Shown here: piece after piece, positions 1 to 6,841 of the stretch
Numbering within the stretch: the first letter of the stretch is position 1
Layout: each line of letters starts with the position of its first letter
Assembly (NCBI GenBank): GCA_035399665.1
Contig: DAOPJM010000056.1
Span: 1-9,000, forward strand
Origin: DAOPJM01 sp035399665
GTDB lineage: Bacteria > Bacillota > Clostridia > Christensenellales > CAG-138
Direction of reading: 5' to 3'
Length of the DNA stretch: 9,000 nt
The notes under the pieces: generated by a model
Told to the model about the DNA's origin: nothing
The model's input: the letters and a program-made list of their open reading frames with translations, nothing else
Databases searched by the model: none
Position numbers and translations under genes: made by a program

Positions 1-16
1 ATGCCGGCCTGTCCGC

Positions 17-45
17 TTGACTTTGACGCTCCATCAATTTATAAT
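17..45 (+). promoter_or_regulatory. Sigma-A promoter of the gtrA-like operon
   Basis: A -35 box TTGACT (17-22) and a -10 box TATAAT (40-45) are separated by exactly 17 bp. This differs from the sigma-70/sigma-A consensus at one base. Transcription should begin near position 52, leaving a leader of about 24 nt with a ribosome binding site before the ATG at 76. The promoter lies inside the 5' extension of the open frame that begins at position 1, which argues against starts upstream of 76. The promoter is read directly from sequence; its activity is inferred. Confidence 0.82.
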
Positions 46-63
46 ATTCAACGAGATACAAAT

Positions 64-70
64 AGGGAGG
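64..70 (+). promoter_or_regulatory. Ribosome binding site deciding the gtrA-like start
   Basis: AGGGAGG lies 5 nt before the ATG at 76 and is complementary to the anti-Shine-Dalgarno sequence. No upstream start has a visible binding site. Together with the promoter at 17-45, this fixes the start at 76. Confidence 0.8.
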
Positions 71-75
71 GCGAA

Positions 76-546
76 ATGGCGCTTTTGTGGGAGTTTATAA
101 AGTATGCTTTGGTCGGTGGTTTGGCCTTCCTTGCCGACTGGGGTACCCTTTTTGTCTTTAAGGAATATGTATTCTTCGGGCTGGGCGACATCGGGCTGTA
201 CCTTGCCACGGCGATGGGCTTCATTGTGGGCGTTGTGTGCAGCTATATCCTGTCCAACGTTTTTGTCTTCACCTCGCCAGATGAAAAGGGCAAGGGAAAA
301 TCCGTCAAGGCATTCATCATCTTTGTCATAGTGGGCGTCATAGGACTTGGGCTTACCGAGCTTGGTATGTACCTTCTTGTGGACGTTTTGGACTATGAAA
401 GCATACTTGCATCATGGGATCTTGCAAGCTGGAGCAAGTACTACTACATGTTCGCAAAGCTGTTGGTCGCCGTCATTGTTCTTGTCTACAACTATATAGC
501 TCGCAAGAAACTCATATATCAGCATAAATCCAAGGAGGTCGCCTAA
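76..546 (+). CDS. GtrA family polytopic membrane protein
   Basis: This 156-residue protein has the size and layout of the GtrA/DPMS-associated family, whose members have four membrane helices. Helices are visible at about residues 6-28, 38-65, 79-102 and 121-142. Family-like features are the start WEFIKYALVGG, the SNVFVF motif at 60-65 after helix 2, and YNYIARKK (138-145) at the end of helix 4. GtrA proteins act in the cytoplasmic membrane with polyprenyl-phosphate-linked sugars, as proposed flippases or partners of sugar transferases. The frame is open back to position 1, but the first 25 codons overlap the promoter and lack a ribosome binding site. The stop codon directly abuts the next ATG, so the two genes are probably co-translated. 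Family assignment is firm. The sugar carried is unknown, and no GtrB-like synthase lies inside the window. Confidence 0.88.
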   Translation: MALLWEFIKYALVGGLAFLADWGTLFVFKEYVFFGLGDIGLYLATAMGFIVGVVCSYILSNVFVFTSPDEKGKGKSVKAFIIFVIVGVIGLGLTELGMYLLVDVLDYESILASWDLASWSKYYYMFAKLLVAVIVLVYNYIARKKLIYQHKSKEVA

Positions 547-2088
547 ATGAGCAAGACTGCCGTCATAATCGGAGCGGGACCCGCAGGTCTTACGGCGGCG
601 TACAGGCTGCTCACAGAGACTGACGTCACCCCTGTTATTTTGGAGGAATCCGCTTACATCGGCGGTATTTCCCGCACCGCCGAGCATAACGGCAACCGTA
701 TGGACTTGGGCGGACACCGCTTCTTCTCCAAAAACGAGGAGGTCAACGCGCTGTGGGCGGAGCTTATGCCGCTTCAAGGCGCACCCGCTAAGGACGACAT
801 ACTTCTTCACCGCGAAAAGCCGCTTGAGGCAGGCGGCCCCGACCCCGAAACCAGTGACAAGGTTATGCTTGTGCGCGACCGCGTTTCGCGTATATACTAC
901 CTTCGCAAGTTCTTTGACTACCCCATAACCCTGAAGTTTGAGACGCTGCGGAATATGGGCTTTGTGCGCACGATGCAGGCGGGCTTCGGCTTCGTTTGGA
1001 GCAGCATATTCAAGCGAAGGGAGGAGAACCTGCGCGATTTCATGATAAACCGCTTCGGCAAGCCCCTGTACGGAATGTTTTTCGAATCCTACAATGAGAA
1101 GCTCTGGGGCAAGAACCCCAAGGATATAGCCCCCGACTGGGGCGCGCAGCGTATCAAGGGGCTTTCTTTATGGAAGGCGCTTGCGGATATGTTCAAAAGG
1201 GCGCTCGGTATAAAGTCAAAGCATGTCGAGACCTCGTTGATAGAACAGTTTATTTACCCGAAGAAGGGCCCCGGTCAGCTTTGGGAAACCTTAGCTGACA
1301 AAGTCGTATCCTCCGGCGGTGAGCTTCGCATGAACTCCTCCGCAACTCGAATCATCACCGAAGGGGAGCGGGTCACAGGCGTTGAGGTCAACGGCGGCGA
1401 GGTCGTACCCTGCGACTATGTGTTTTCAAGTATGCCCGTTAAGGACCTTGTGGAACGCCTTAGCGCTGTTGTTCCCGCCGATGTACAGCGGGTGGCGCAT
1501 GATCTGCCGTACCGCGACTACATCACCGTGGGTCTGCTCGTGCCTCGTATGAAGCTTGTCAACAGGACGGGAAGGCCGACAGTAGGCAATATTGTACCCG
1601 ACTGTTGGATATATATACAGGAACGTGACGTACACATGGGCAGGATGCAGATATTCAATAACTGGTCGCCCTACATGGTTAAGGACTTGGAGCATACGGT
1701 TTGGATAGGGCTTGAATACTTCGCGGATGAGGGCGATTGGATGTGGGAGATGTCCGACGAGGACTTCATCAAGATGGCCGAGGACGAATTGGTCAGGATG
1801 GACGTCATTGAGCCTGACTGTGTGCTTGACTCCTGCCGTATCAAGGTTTTGAAGGCCTATCCCGCCTACTTTGGCAGCTACGATGAGTTCCATATCGTCA
1901 GAGAATATCTTGACGGCTTTGATAATCTCTACTGCATAGGCCGTAATGGACAGCATCGCTACAACAACATGGATCATTCCATGCTCACCGCGATGGAGGC
2001 GGTCCGGGCTTTGCGCGGAGCCGCAAGCCGCGACGCGGTTTGGAATGTCAACACCGAGGAAGAGTATCACGAGGTGAAAAGCGACTGA
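547..2088 (+). CDS. FAD/NAD(P)-binding oxidoreductase, UDP-galactopyranose mutase/amine oxidase-like
   Basis: This 513-residue soluble flavoprotein starts with a dinucleotide-binding Rossmann motif, GAGPAG at 9-14. Acidic residues (E33/E34) end the second strand, GGISR lies at 39-43 and DLGGHRFF at 53-60. A C-terminal FAD-contacting segment follows (GRNGQHRYNNMDHSM, 465-479). This layout is shared by protoporphyrinogen oxidase, amine oxidase and UDP-galactopyranose mutase relatives. The GRNGQHRYNNMDH segment reminds me most of mutase-like proteins from glycan loci. The ribosome binding site AAGGAGGT (532-539) sits 7 nt before the start, and the ATG follows the gtrA-like stop with no gap. Context between a GtrA and a GT-C-like protein suggests a redox or isomerisation step on a nucleotide- or lipid-linked sugar; that is inference. 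A carotenoid or porphyrin role is less likely here. No signal peptide or membrane helix is seen. Confidence 0.8.
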   Translation: MSKTAVIIGAGPAGLTAAYRLLTETDVTPVILEESAYIGGISRTAEHNGNRMDLGGHRFFSKNEEVNALWAELMPLQGAPAKDDILLHREKPLEAGGPDPETSDKVMLVRDRVSRIYYLRKFFDYPITLKFETLRNMGFVRTMQAGFGFVWSSIFKRREENLRDFMINRFGKPLYGMFFESYNEKLWGKNPKDIAPDWGAQRIKGLSLWKALADMFKRALGIKSKHVETSLIEQFIYPKKGPGQLWETLADKVVSSGGELRMNSSATRIITEGERVTGVEVNGGEVVPCDYVFSSMPVKDLVERLSAVVPADVQRVAHDLPYRDYITVGLLVPRMKLVNRTGRPTVGNIVPDCWIYIQERDVHMGRMQIFNNWSPYMVKDLEHTVWIGLEYFADEGDWMWEMSDEDFIKMAEDELVRMDVIEPDCVLDSCRIKVLKAYPAYFGSYDEFHIVREYLDGFDNLYCIGRNGQHRYNNMDHSMLTAMEAVRALRGAASRDAVWNVNTEEEYHEVKSD

Positions 2089-3470
2089 TGTATACAAGTT
2101 CTTTCTACCCCCTCATAATGGCGGCGGTCTTTATCGTTCTTGCAGGCGTGTTCGTACTGGATTACGCGCTGTCGCTTCGCGACGCCGAGAAGCGAAAGAG
2201 ACAGGCCGCGTTCTTCAAACGCTATATCAACGCGATAATCTTCACCGTGGCGTTTCTTGTATTCTTCCTTCTTAATAACCACAAATCTATATACTACAAC
2301 AATTATTCCTACCTCTGCGAGGCTTGGCTTGACGGAAGGCTTTATGTCGTGAATTTCCCCACCTGGCTTGAATCCGTGGAGTTCGGCGGCTTTACCTACA
2401 TGCATTTTGCGCCCGGAGCGGCGCTGCTGCATCTGCCGTTTGTCGCTCTGTTCGGGGTAAACGGCTTCAATACGGCTTGGCTTTCGTACCTTTTGGGCGC
2501 GTCAAACGCGGTGCTGTTCTATAATGTTTTCACCAACCTTCGTGTGGGCAAAACCATGCGTTCAAGGCTGTGGTGTACCGCTTTTGCCGTGTTCGGCACG
2601 GTTCATTGCTTCCTTTCGGCCATTGGGCATTCGTGGTTTATAGGTCATACCTCCACTCTGTTCTATCTGCTGATTGCCATGCTGTTCATCACCGATCGCA
2701 GGGAACGCAAGTACAAGTGGCTCTTTCCCTTCCTTGCGGGTCTGTTCTACGGGCTGTCGGTCACCTGCCGTATCTCGAATCTGCTGTCAGGGCTGTTCTT
2801 CTTGGGGTATGTTCTGTTCTATAAGGACAAGCGCGATTGGCTCGTCTGCTGCATCGCCTTTGTCTGCGGCGCGGCCATCCCCGGCGGACTGTATATGCTC
2901 ATGAACTACCTGCGCTACGGCACCATCATGGACATAAGCTACAACCTGACGCACCTGAAGGATTACTACCGTGATATGTATAACTACATGCAGACGCTGC
3001 CCACAAAGTCTGAACAGCTTGCCTACCTAAGAGCGGCGGAGCGCGAGGTCGGAGGGCCGCAGCAGCTTCAGTTTGTAAAGCACAATCTGTACTCTATCTT
3101 TCTGATGCCGCCTAACTTCTCCTCAAGCTATCCGTACATAATCCCAAGTCAATCGGGCTTGGCCGTTACGATATGCTCACCCGCTCTGTTCTACGCGGTT
3201 CTCGCACCTTGGAAAAAGCGTTTGAAGCTCTGTCTTACACTTATAGTAACCGCTGTGATATGCTCTGTACCCTTCCTGCTCAACTATGGAAACGGCATGG
3301 CACAATTCGGTATGCGCTACGCTATGGACTTTTTACCCTACCTTATCATACTCGCCTGCATGGGTCTTTCGCGCTGCAAGCGGCCGCTTGTCGGACGCAT
3401 AATTATACTGCTTTCCATCTTCGTTAATATTTGGGGGCCTGTATACTGGAACTGTTTCTACCTCGGCTGA
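2088..3470 (+). CDS. Polytopic membrane protein, GT-C (GT39/ArnT-like) glycosyltransferase candidate
   Basis: This 460-residue protein is strongly hydrophobic, with roughly 10-12 predicted membrane helices, the first two at about residues 7-26 and 46-63. A large soluble loop of about 90 residues (about 280-370) sits before the C-terminal helices. The segment after helix 2 (YLCEAWLDGRLYVVNFP, then YMHFAPGAALLHLPF) and the late GMRYAMDFLP motif resemble lipid-phosphosugar-dependent GT-C enzymes, which attach sugars on the outer face of the membrane. The usual acidic pair of the first outer loop is not obvious, so catalysis is unproven. The chosen ATG overlaps the preceding TGA (ATGA-type junction), with GAGGTG at 2071-2076. 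The frame also opens at 2040, but that start lies inside the flavoprotein gene and has no binding site. It may use the sugar handled by the two upstream genes. A structural or polymerase role is an alternative. Confidence 0.65.
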   Translation: MYTSSFYPLIMAAVFIVLAGVFVLDYALSLRDAEKRKRQAAFFKRYINAIIFTVAFLVFFLLNNHKSIYYNNYSYLCEAWLDGRLYVVNFPTWLESVEFGGFTYMHFAPGAALLHLPFVALFGVNGFNTAWLSYLLGASNAVLFYNVFTNLRVGKTMRSRLWCTAFAVFGTVHCFLSAIGHSWFIGHTSTLFYLLIAMLFITDRRERKYKWLFPFLAGLFYGLSVTCRISNLLSGLFFLGYVLFYKDKRDWLVCCIAFVCGAAIPGGLYMLMNYLRYGTIMDISYNLTHLKDYYRDMYNYMQTLPTKSEQLAYLRAAEREVGGPQQLQFVKHNLYSIFLMPPNFSSSYPYIIPSQSGLAVTICSPALFYAVLAPWKKRLKLCLTLIVTAVICSVPFLLNYGNGMAQFGMRYAMDFLPYLIILACMGLSRCKRPLVGRIIILLSIFVNIWGPVYWNCFYLG

Positions 3471-3482
3471 GCCTTATGGCTC
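3469..3482 (+). other. Small stem-loop after the GT-C-like gene
   Basis: GAGCC (3469-3473) can pair with GGCTC (3478-3482) around a TTAT loop, overlapping the stop codon. No T-tract follows, so it is unlikely to terminate fully. I saw no convincing promoter in the 45-nt gap, so the downstream cohesin-like gene is probably read through from upstream. Confidence 0.3.
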
Positions 3483-3515
3483 TCCTAAAATACTATACTT
3501 TGGAGGGGCAAACCT

Positions 3516-4142
3516 ATGAAGAAAATCATCACTCTTGTCATCTGTCTCACTCTTGTTCTCTGCATCGCGGTCCCCGTGTTGGCCGATGAGAACAGCTGCA
3601 CCCTGAGCGCAAGACCCATCACGGGCAGCGTTGGCGATGTTGTAACCATTCCTATCGTTGTGCAGAACACCTTTGCGGCGAATACCACGGCGATGGACTC
3701 CATGGGGCTTGCGGTAATCTACGACTCAAGCATACTAAAGTGCAACGGTGCGCTTACAAGCTCATCCGGTGATTATGCTTCTGACGTATTTGCCTTGGAC
3801 TCGCAGTCTCTCGCCCTTGAGAACAACGCGGCGGGAAGATACTCCTTTACATACGCTTCCGCCTATGGCACAAAGAATTCCGGCATACTCATCACTCTTG
3901 AGTTTGAGATTACCGGTGAAGGTGATTACAGCTTGAGCTTGGGTGAAAGCACCTGCTCTTTTTATGACACCGCTTCCAAAACCCAAACCTCCATCGACAT
4001 TCAGACCTCGCTTGCCGTTATAAACGAGAGCGGAGAAGAACCTGCTAAGAACAACGATTGGATATGGATAGTCGCGGCCTGCGCCGCAATCGTCGCTGCC
4101 GTCGTGATTATCTTGGTCGTTCTCAAGAAAAAGAAGGCATAA
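3516..4142 (+). CDS. Secreted membrane-anchored protein with one cohesin-like domain
   Basis: This 208-residue protein has a signal peptide (MKK, hydrophobic core to about 22, probable cleavage after A23). A beta-rich domain spans about 26-170 and matches the cohesin pattern: GSVGDVVTIPIVV near the start, LAVIYDSSILK as the characteristic YD strand, and ILITLEFEI late. A short linker leads to a single helix at 182-203 and a KKKKA tail that should stay in the cytoplasm. There is no LPXTG sorting signal, so the helix itself is the likely anchor. Cohesins normally bind dockerin modules, and related domains occur as stand-alone adhesion modules. No dockerin is encoded here. The ribosome binding site GGAGGGG (3502-3508) is 7 nt from the ATG. 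It is probably the last gene of the operon starting near 52. The partner and role are unknown. Confidence 0.72.
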   Translation: MKKIITLVICLTLVLCIAVPVLADENSCTLSARPITGSVGDVVTIPIVVQNTFAANTTAMDSMGLAVIYDSSILKCNGALTSSSGDYASDVFALDSQSLALENNAAGRYSFTYASAYGTKNSGILITLEFEITGEGDYSLSLGESTCSFYDTASKTQTSIDIQTSLAVINESGEEPAKNNDWIWIVAACAAIVAAVVIILVVLKKKKA

Positions 4143-4187
4143 GGTCAAAAAACCGATAGCCATATATTCCATACCCCATGGACAATC

Positions 4188-4250
4188 TTGTGTCAAGCGT
4201 TTGTGCGCGATGACGATGCTTTTTTGCGCCATCGACAACGTTTGACACAA
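4188..4250. repeat. 63-bp imperfect inverted repeat
   Basis: The left arm TTGTGTCAAGCGTT (4188-4201) is the inverse of AACGTTTGACACAA (4237-4250) at 13 of 14 positions, and the exception becomes a G-U pair in + strand RNA. Inside, CGATG (4208-4212, also 4214-4218) can pair with CATCG (4230-4234). The hairpin is not followed by a T-tract on either strand, so it does not look like a standard intrinsic terminator. It may protect the 3' end of the upstream mRNA, bind a regulator, or be a remnant of a small mobile repeat. Confidence 0.75.
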
Positions 4251-4266
4251 TATTTATCGCGCATGG

Positions 4267-4295
4267 TTGACGAAATCATGATTTTCACATATAAT
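4267..4295 (+). promoter_or_regulatory. Sigma-A promoter of the second cohesin-like gene
   Basis: TTGACG (4267-4272) and a perfect TATAAT (4290-4295) are spaced by 17 bp. Transcription is expected near 4302, giving a leader of about 170 nt. It points to 4473-5477 and gives that gene its own expression, independent of the upstream operon. Confidence 0.8.
4273..4284. promoter_or_regulatory. 12-bp perfect palindrome in the promoter spacer, candidate operator
   Basis: AAATCATGATTT is a perfect palindrome that begins right after the -35 box and fills most of the spacer. A dimeric repressor bound here would block RNA polymerase. No regulator gene is present in the window, so the binding protein is unknown and chance cannot be excluded. 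Confidence 0.45.
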
Positions 4296-4417
4296 CGTTG
4301 TGTATGTTGGTGTGGATGAGAAGTTCGCGGTTTTGTCCCTGCCCGCATATGTTTGATGCGCAAGACATGCCCCCTTTCGGCTCTTTGATCTATTGTCGGA
4401 AAAGTGGTTATATGCGC

Positions 4418-4441
4418 AAGCGTTGAACGTGTTGAAGCGTT
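4418..4441 (+). repeat. Direct repeat of AAGCGTT in the leader
   Basis: AAGCGTT occurs at 4418-4424 and 4435-4441, 17 bp apart start to start. A third copy lies in the left arm of the inverted repeat (4195-4201). The two leader copies end about 20 nt before the ribosome binding site, so they could be a protein- or RNA-binding site; seven bases is short enough for chance. Confidence 0.45.
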
Positions 4442-4472
4442 TAGCACTATCCATAAATTATGGAGGTAACTT

Positions 4473-5477
4473 ATGAAGAAAGTATCTGCTATCCTTGCCA
4501 TAGCCTTGGCGGTGATTATGCTGGCTTTCGTCCCTTATGCTTACGGCGCATCCGAAGGGATTATTTCGGACAGCGTTGACGGCACAGCGGGCTCCGAGGT
4601 CACCGTTTCGCTGTACTTGGATCATGAGCTGAAGGACAACGAAGCCATATCCGCATTACAGTTCAGCATTATGTACGATCCAAACTCGGTAGAGTATGTC
4701 GAAGTCAATGCTCCCGAAAACTCCATAGCGGGTGATTTTCAGTTCTTTGTCAACCACTGTAAGGACGACGGCACCGACGCCAAGAAACCCATCGGTGAGT
4801 TTGCCGTTGCCTGTGCCGATACCACGGGTGTAGAGAGAACGGGGCTTATATTCAGTATCAAGTTCAAGCTCCTAAACGATACAGGTTCGGCTCTTGTTAT
4901 ACGCGATTTATTTTTCTGCTGCTGCGACACTGTCACTCAGGCGATGACCGATTACAGCGGCAACAACATCATAATGGGCGGCATTTCATGCAACGGCAAG
5001 AGCGTTCCCAACCCCTTGGCGTCAATGATTAGCGAAGGTGCGACCGTAACCGCTCCGCCCGCAAGTGTAACGACCTCTAAGCCCACTTCCTCGGGTTATG
5101 CTATCTCGACTCCGAATTCGACGCTTTCAGGTACCGCAAGGGCAACGCTGTCCACAACCTCCGTTGCAGGTACGCCCGCGCCCGATGTAACCTCAGCCGC
5201 GACCGACGCCATTATCGACGCTCCCTCACAGGAGCCTGTCGTTGAGGTTTCCACGGAGCCTGAGCCTACCGAGGCAAGCCCCGAAATAGGTCTCACCACG
5301 GAACCGCCCACAGGCGGTGACGTAACGAACGAGCCGATGCAAGCGGAAACCGCAGCGCCCGATGACACAGAACCCCAATCCAACACCGCGCTTCTCATTA
5401 TCATTATTGTGGGCGGTCTGGGCTTGGCTCTTGTGGTAGTTGCGGCAATAATCCTAATCGCACGCAAGAAACGGTAG
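4473..5477 (+). CDS. Secreted membrane-anchored cohesin-like protein with long Thr/Pro-rich stalk
   Basis: This 334-residue protein has a signal peptide (MKKVSAILAI start, probable cleavage near G25/A26). A cohesin-like beta domain spans about 28-178: GTAGSEVTVSLYL, then ALQFSIMYDPNSVEYV, then LIFSIKFKLL. A low-complexity stalk rich in Thr, Ser, Pro, Ala and Glu runs from about 190 to 303. One membrane helix lies at 306-330, followed by an RKKR tail. The plan repeats that of the smaller protein at 3516-4142, with a much longer spacer that would lift the domain away from the membrane. The mature domain has six cysteines, including three in a row at 149-151, which is odd for a Gram-positive surface protein. 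GGAGGT (4462-4467) lies 5 nt before the ATG. A role in holding dockerin-bearing enzymes or in adhesion is inferred from the domain. No partner is encoded nearby. Confidence 0.72.
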   Translation: MKKVSAILAIALAVIMLAFVPYAYGASEGIISDSVDGTAGSEVTVSLYLDHELKDNEAISALQFSIMYDPNSVEYVEVNAPENSIAGDFQFFVNHCKDDGTDAKKPIGEFAVACADTTGVERTGLIFSIKFKLLNDTGSALVIRDLFFCCCDTVTQAMTDYSGNNIIMGGISCNGKSVPNPLASMISEGATVTAPPASVTTSKPTSSGYAISTPNSTLSGTARATLSTTSVAGTPAPDVTSAATDAIIDAPSQEPVVEVSTEPEPTEASPEIGLTTEPPTGGDVTNEPMQAETAAPDDTEPQSNTALLIIIIVGGLGLALVVVAAIILIARKKR

Positions 5478-5504
5478 CTTTTACAGTAAATTGCATAGTT
5501 TATC

Positions 5505-5531
5505 GGGGGCAGGGCTTTATGCCTTGACCCT
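5505..5531 (+). other. Stem-loop upstream of folC
   Basis: GGGGCAGGGC (5506-5515) pairs with GCCTTGACCC (5521-5530) around a TTTAT loop, with one G-A mismatch and one wobble; an extra G-T pair is possible outside. No T-tract follows, so it would be a weak terminator at most. It ends 13 nt before the folC ribosome binding site (5545-5550). I found no good promoter in this 80-nt gap, so folC may be partly expressed by read-through. Confidence 0.45.
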
Positions 5532-5557
5532 CGTTCTATGATAACGGAGGCGTTGAT

Positions 5558-6841
5558 ATGAATTATCAGGAATCCATTGACTACATACACAATATGTATG
5601 ACAGGGGCAGCAAATATGGACTGTCCAGAACCTATGAACTGCTTGAGCTGTTGGGCAACCCTCAGGACAAACTCAGGTTTGTCCATGTGGCCGGCACGAA
5701 CGGCAAAGGCTCTACCGCCGCAATGACCGCGTCTATACTCAAAGCGGCGGGATACAGGGTCGGGCTGTATGTCTCTCCCTATGTCCTCAGGTTCAACGAG
5801 CGCATACAGTTTGACGGTAAACAAATCTCGGATGAGGAGCTTTCCGAAGTCGTAAGCTATATACGCCCGAAGGCCGAAAGCATGGTCAACCTGCCCACTG
5901 AGTTTGAGCTTATTACCGCGCTTGGCATGGAATACTTCGTGCGCAAGAGCTGTGATATCGTGGTGCTTGAGGTTGGCTTGGGCGGTGAACTCGACTCGAC
6001 TAACGTGATTAAGACGCCGGACGTCGCTGTAATCTGCGCAATGGGTTACGACCACACTCATATATTAGGCAAGACTATGACCGAGATTGCGACCGCTAAG
6101 GCGGGAATAATCAAGCAGGGCGGCAGGGTCGTTAGCTACGGCAACGAACCGGAGGCCAACACGGTAATCGAGGAGAAATGCCGCAAGGTCGGCGCAAGCT
6201 TGAGCTATGCCAAATTCGATGAACTCAAGCTCGGATGCTACACTCTTGACGGACAGCGTTTTGATTACAAGGGATACAAAGACATCTTCCTTCCGCTTGT
6301 TGGCGAATATCAGCCGCGCAACGCCGCCGTTGTGATAGAAACGATAGAACAGCTTCGGCTCGCGGGTTGGAGTATTTCCGATATCGATGTTTATAAAGGT
6401 TTGGCAAGCACCGTATGGCCTGCGCGCTTTGAGGTTCTGTCACACAAGCCCGTGTTTATAGTTGACGGCGGACATAACCCGCATGGGATACACGGAACCG
6501 TCGCGTCGCTTGAACGTCTTTTCCCCAATGTGAAGTTCATCTTTATCACAGGAGTAATGAAGGATAAGGATTCCAACACCATGCTGAACGAACTCGTGCC
6601 TTTAGCACAGAAGTTCTACACCGTGCGCCCCGACAACTGGCGCGCAATGCCCCAAGACGAGCTTGCGGAGCACATCAAAGCCTTAGGTGCGAACGCAATT
6701 CCCATGAACAGCATTGATGACGCCGTGAAAGCCGCCTTTGCCGACGCGGGACACGACAGTGTGATATGCGCCTTGGGTTCGCTTTACATGGCCGGAGATG
6801 TGCGCGAATGCGTGAGGAGGTATCAAAATGCTCATGCTTGA
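5558..6841 (+). CDS. folC: Bifunctional folylpolyglutamate synthase / dihydrofolate synthase
   Basis: FolC joins glutamate to dihydropteroate and lengthens the polyglutamate tail of folates in the cytoplasm, using ATP. The 427 residues match the usual family length. Visible signatures are the ATP-binding P-loop GTNGKGS (46-52), SPYVLRFNERI (73-83), EVGLGGELDSTN (138-149), DHTHILG (165-171) and the AKAGIIK segment, whose K181 should be the carbamylated lysine. WPARFE (287-292) and DGGHNPHG (303-310) belong to the C-terminal ligase domain. Small departures from the common pattern are Y75 where His is usual and E144 where Arg is usual. The start follows CGGAGG by 7 nt. The gene overlaps folD by 14 nt, so the two folate enzymes are probably made together. 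Whether it has both activities cannot be told from sequence. Confidence 0.93.
   Translation: MNYQESIDYIHNMYDRGSKYGLSRTYELLELLGNPQDKLRFVHVAGTNGKGSTAAMTASILKAAGYRVGLYVSPYVLRFNERIQFDGKQISDEELSEVVSYIRPKAESMVNLPTEFELITALGMEYFVRKSCDIVVLEVGLGGELDSTNVIKTPDVAVICAMGYDHTHILGKTMTEIATAKAGIIKQGGRVVSYGNEPEANTVIEEKCRKVGASLSYAKFDELKLGCYTLDGQRFDYKGYKDIFLPLVGEYQPRNAAVVIETIEQLRLAGWSISDIDVYKGLASTVWPARFEVLSHKPVFIVDGGHNPHGIHGTVASLERLFPNVKFIFITGVMKDKDSNTMLNELVPLAQKFYTVRPDNWRAMPQDELAEHIKALGANAIPMNSIDDAVKAAFADAGHDSVICALGSLYMAGDVRECVRRYQNAHA

Larger units (their letters stand above)
4143..4472. other. Structured 330-bp intergenic regulatory region
   Basis: No convincing gene lies between the two cohesin-like genes. 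The stretch holds, in order, an imperfect inverted repeat (4188-4250), a near-consensus promoter (4267-4295) with a palindrome in its spacer, a leader of about 170 nt, and a heptamer direct repeat (4418-4441) shortly before the ribosome binding site at 4462-4467. It is by far the longest gap in the window, while neighbouring genes overlap or nearly touch. A dedicated regulatory role for the second cohesin-like gene is therefore likely. Confidence 0.7.

Noticed and set aside
1426..2097. A 223-codon open frame on the - strand
   Set aside because: It is fully antisense to the well-supported flavoprotein gene and has no recognisable domain.
3494..3499. TATACT before the first cohesin-like gene as a -10 box
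   Set aside because: The matching -35 position reads GCCTTA, far from consensus.
4304..4426. A 40-codon frame at the predicted 5' end of the leader (MLVWMRSSRF start), a possible leader peptide
   Set aside because: It has no ribosome binding site, would be almost leaderless, and shows no run of regulatory codons; chance is the simpler explanation.
4193..4501. A 102-codon frame on the - strand covering the regulatory gap
   Set aside because: It overlaps the promoter, the inverted repeat and the start of the cohesin-like gene; its basic, low-hydrophobic composition suggests random translation.
5480..5508. A possible folC promoter starting with TTTACA at 5480
   Set aside because: No acceptable -10 box occurs 16-18 bp downstream.
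5096..6061. A 321-codon open frame on the - strand
   Set aside because: It lies antisense to the stalk of the second cohesin-like gene and to folC, and is explained by the base composition of those strands; its protein shows no recognisable domain.
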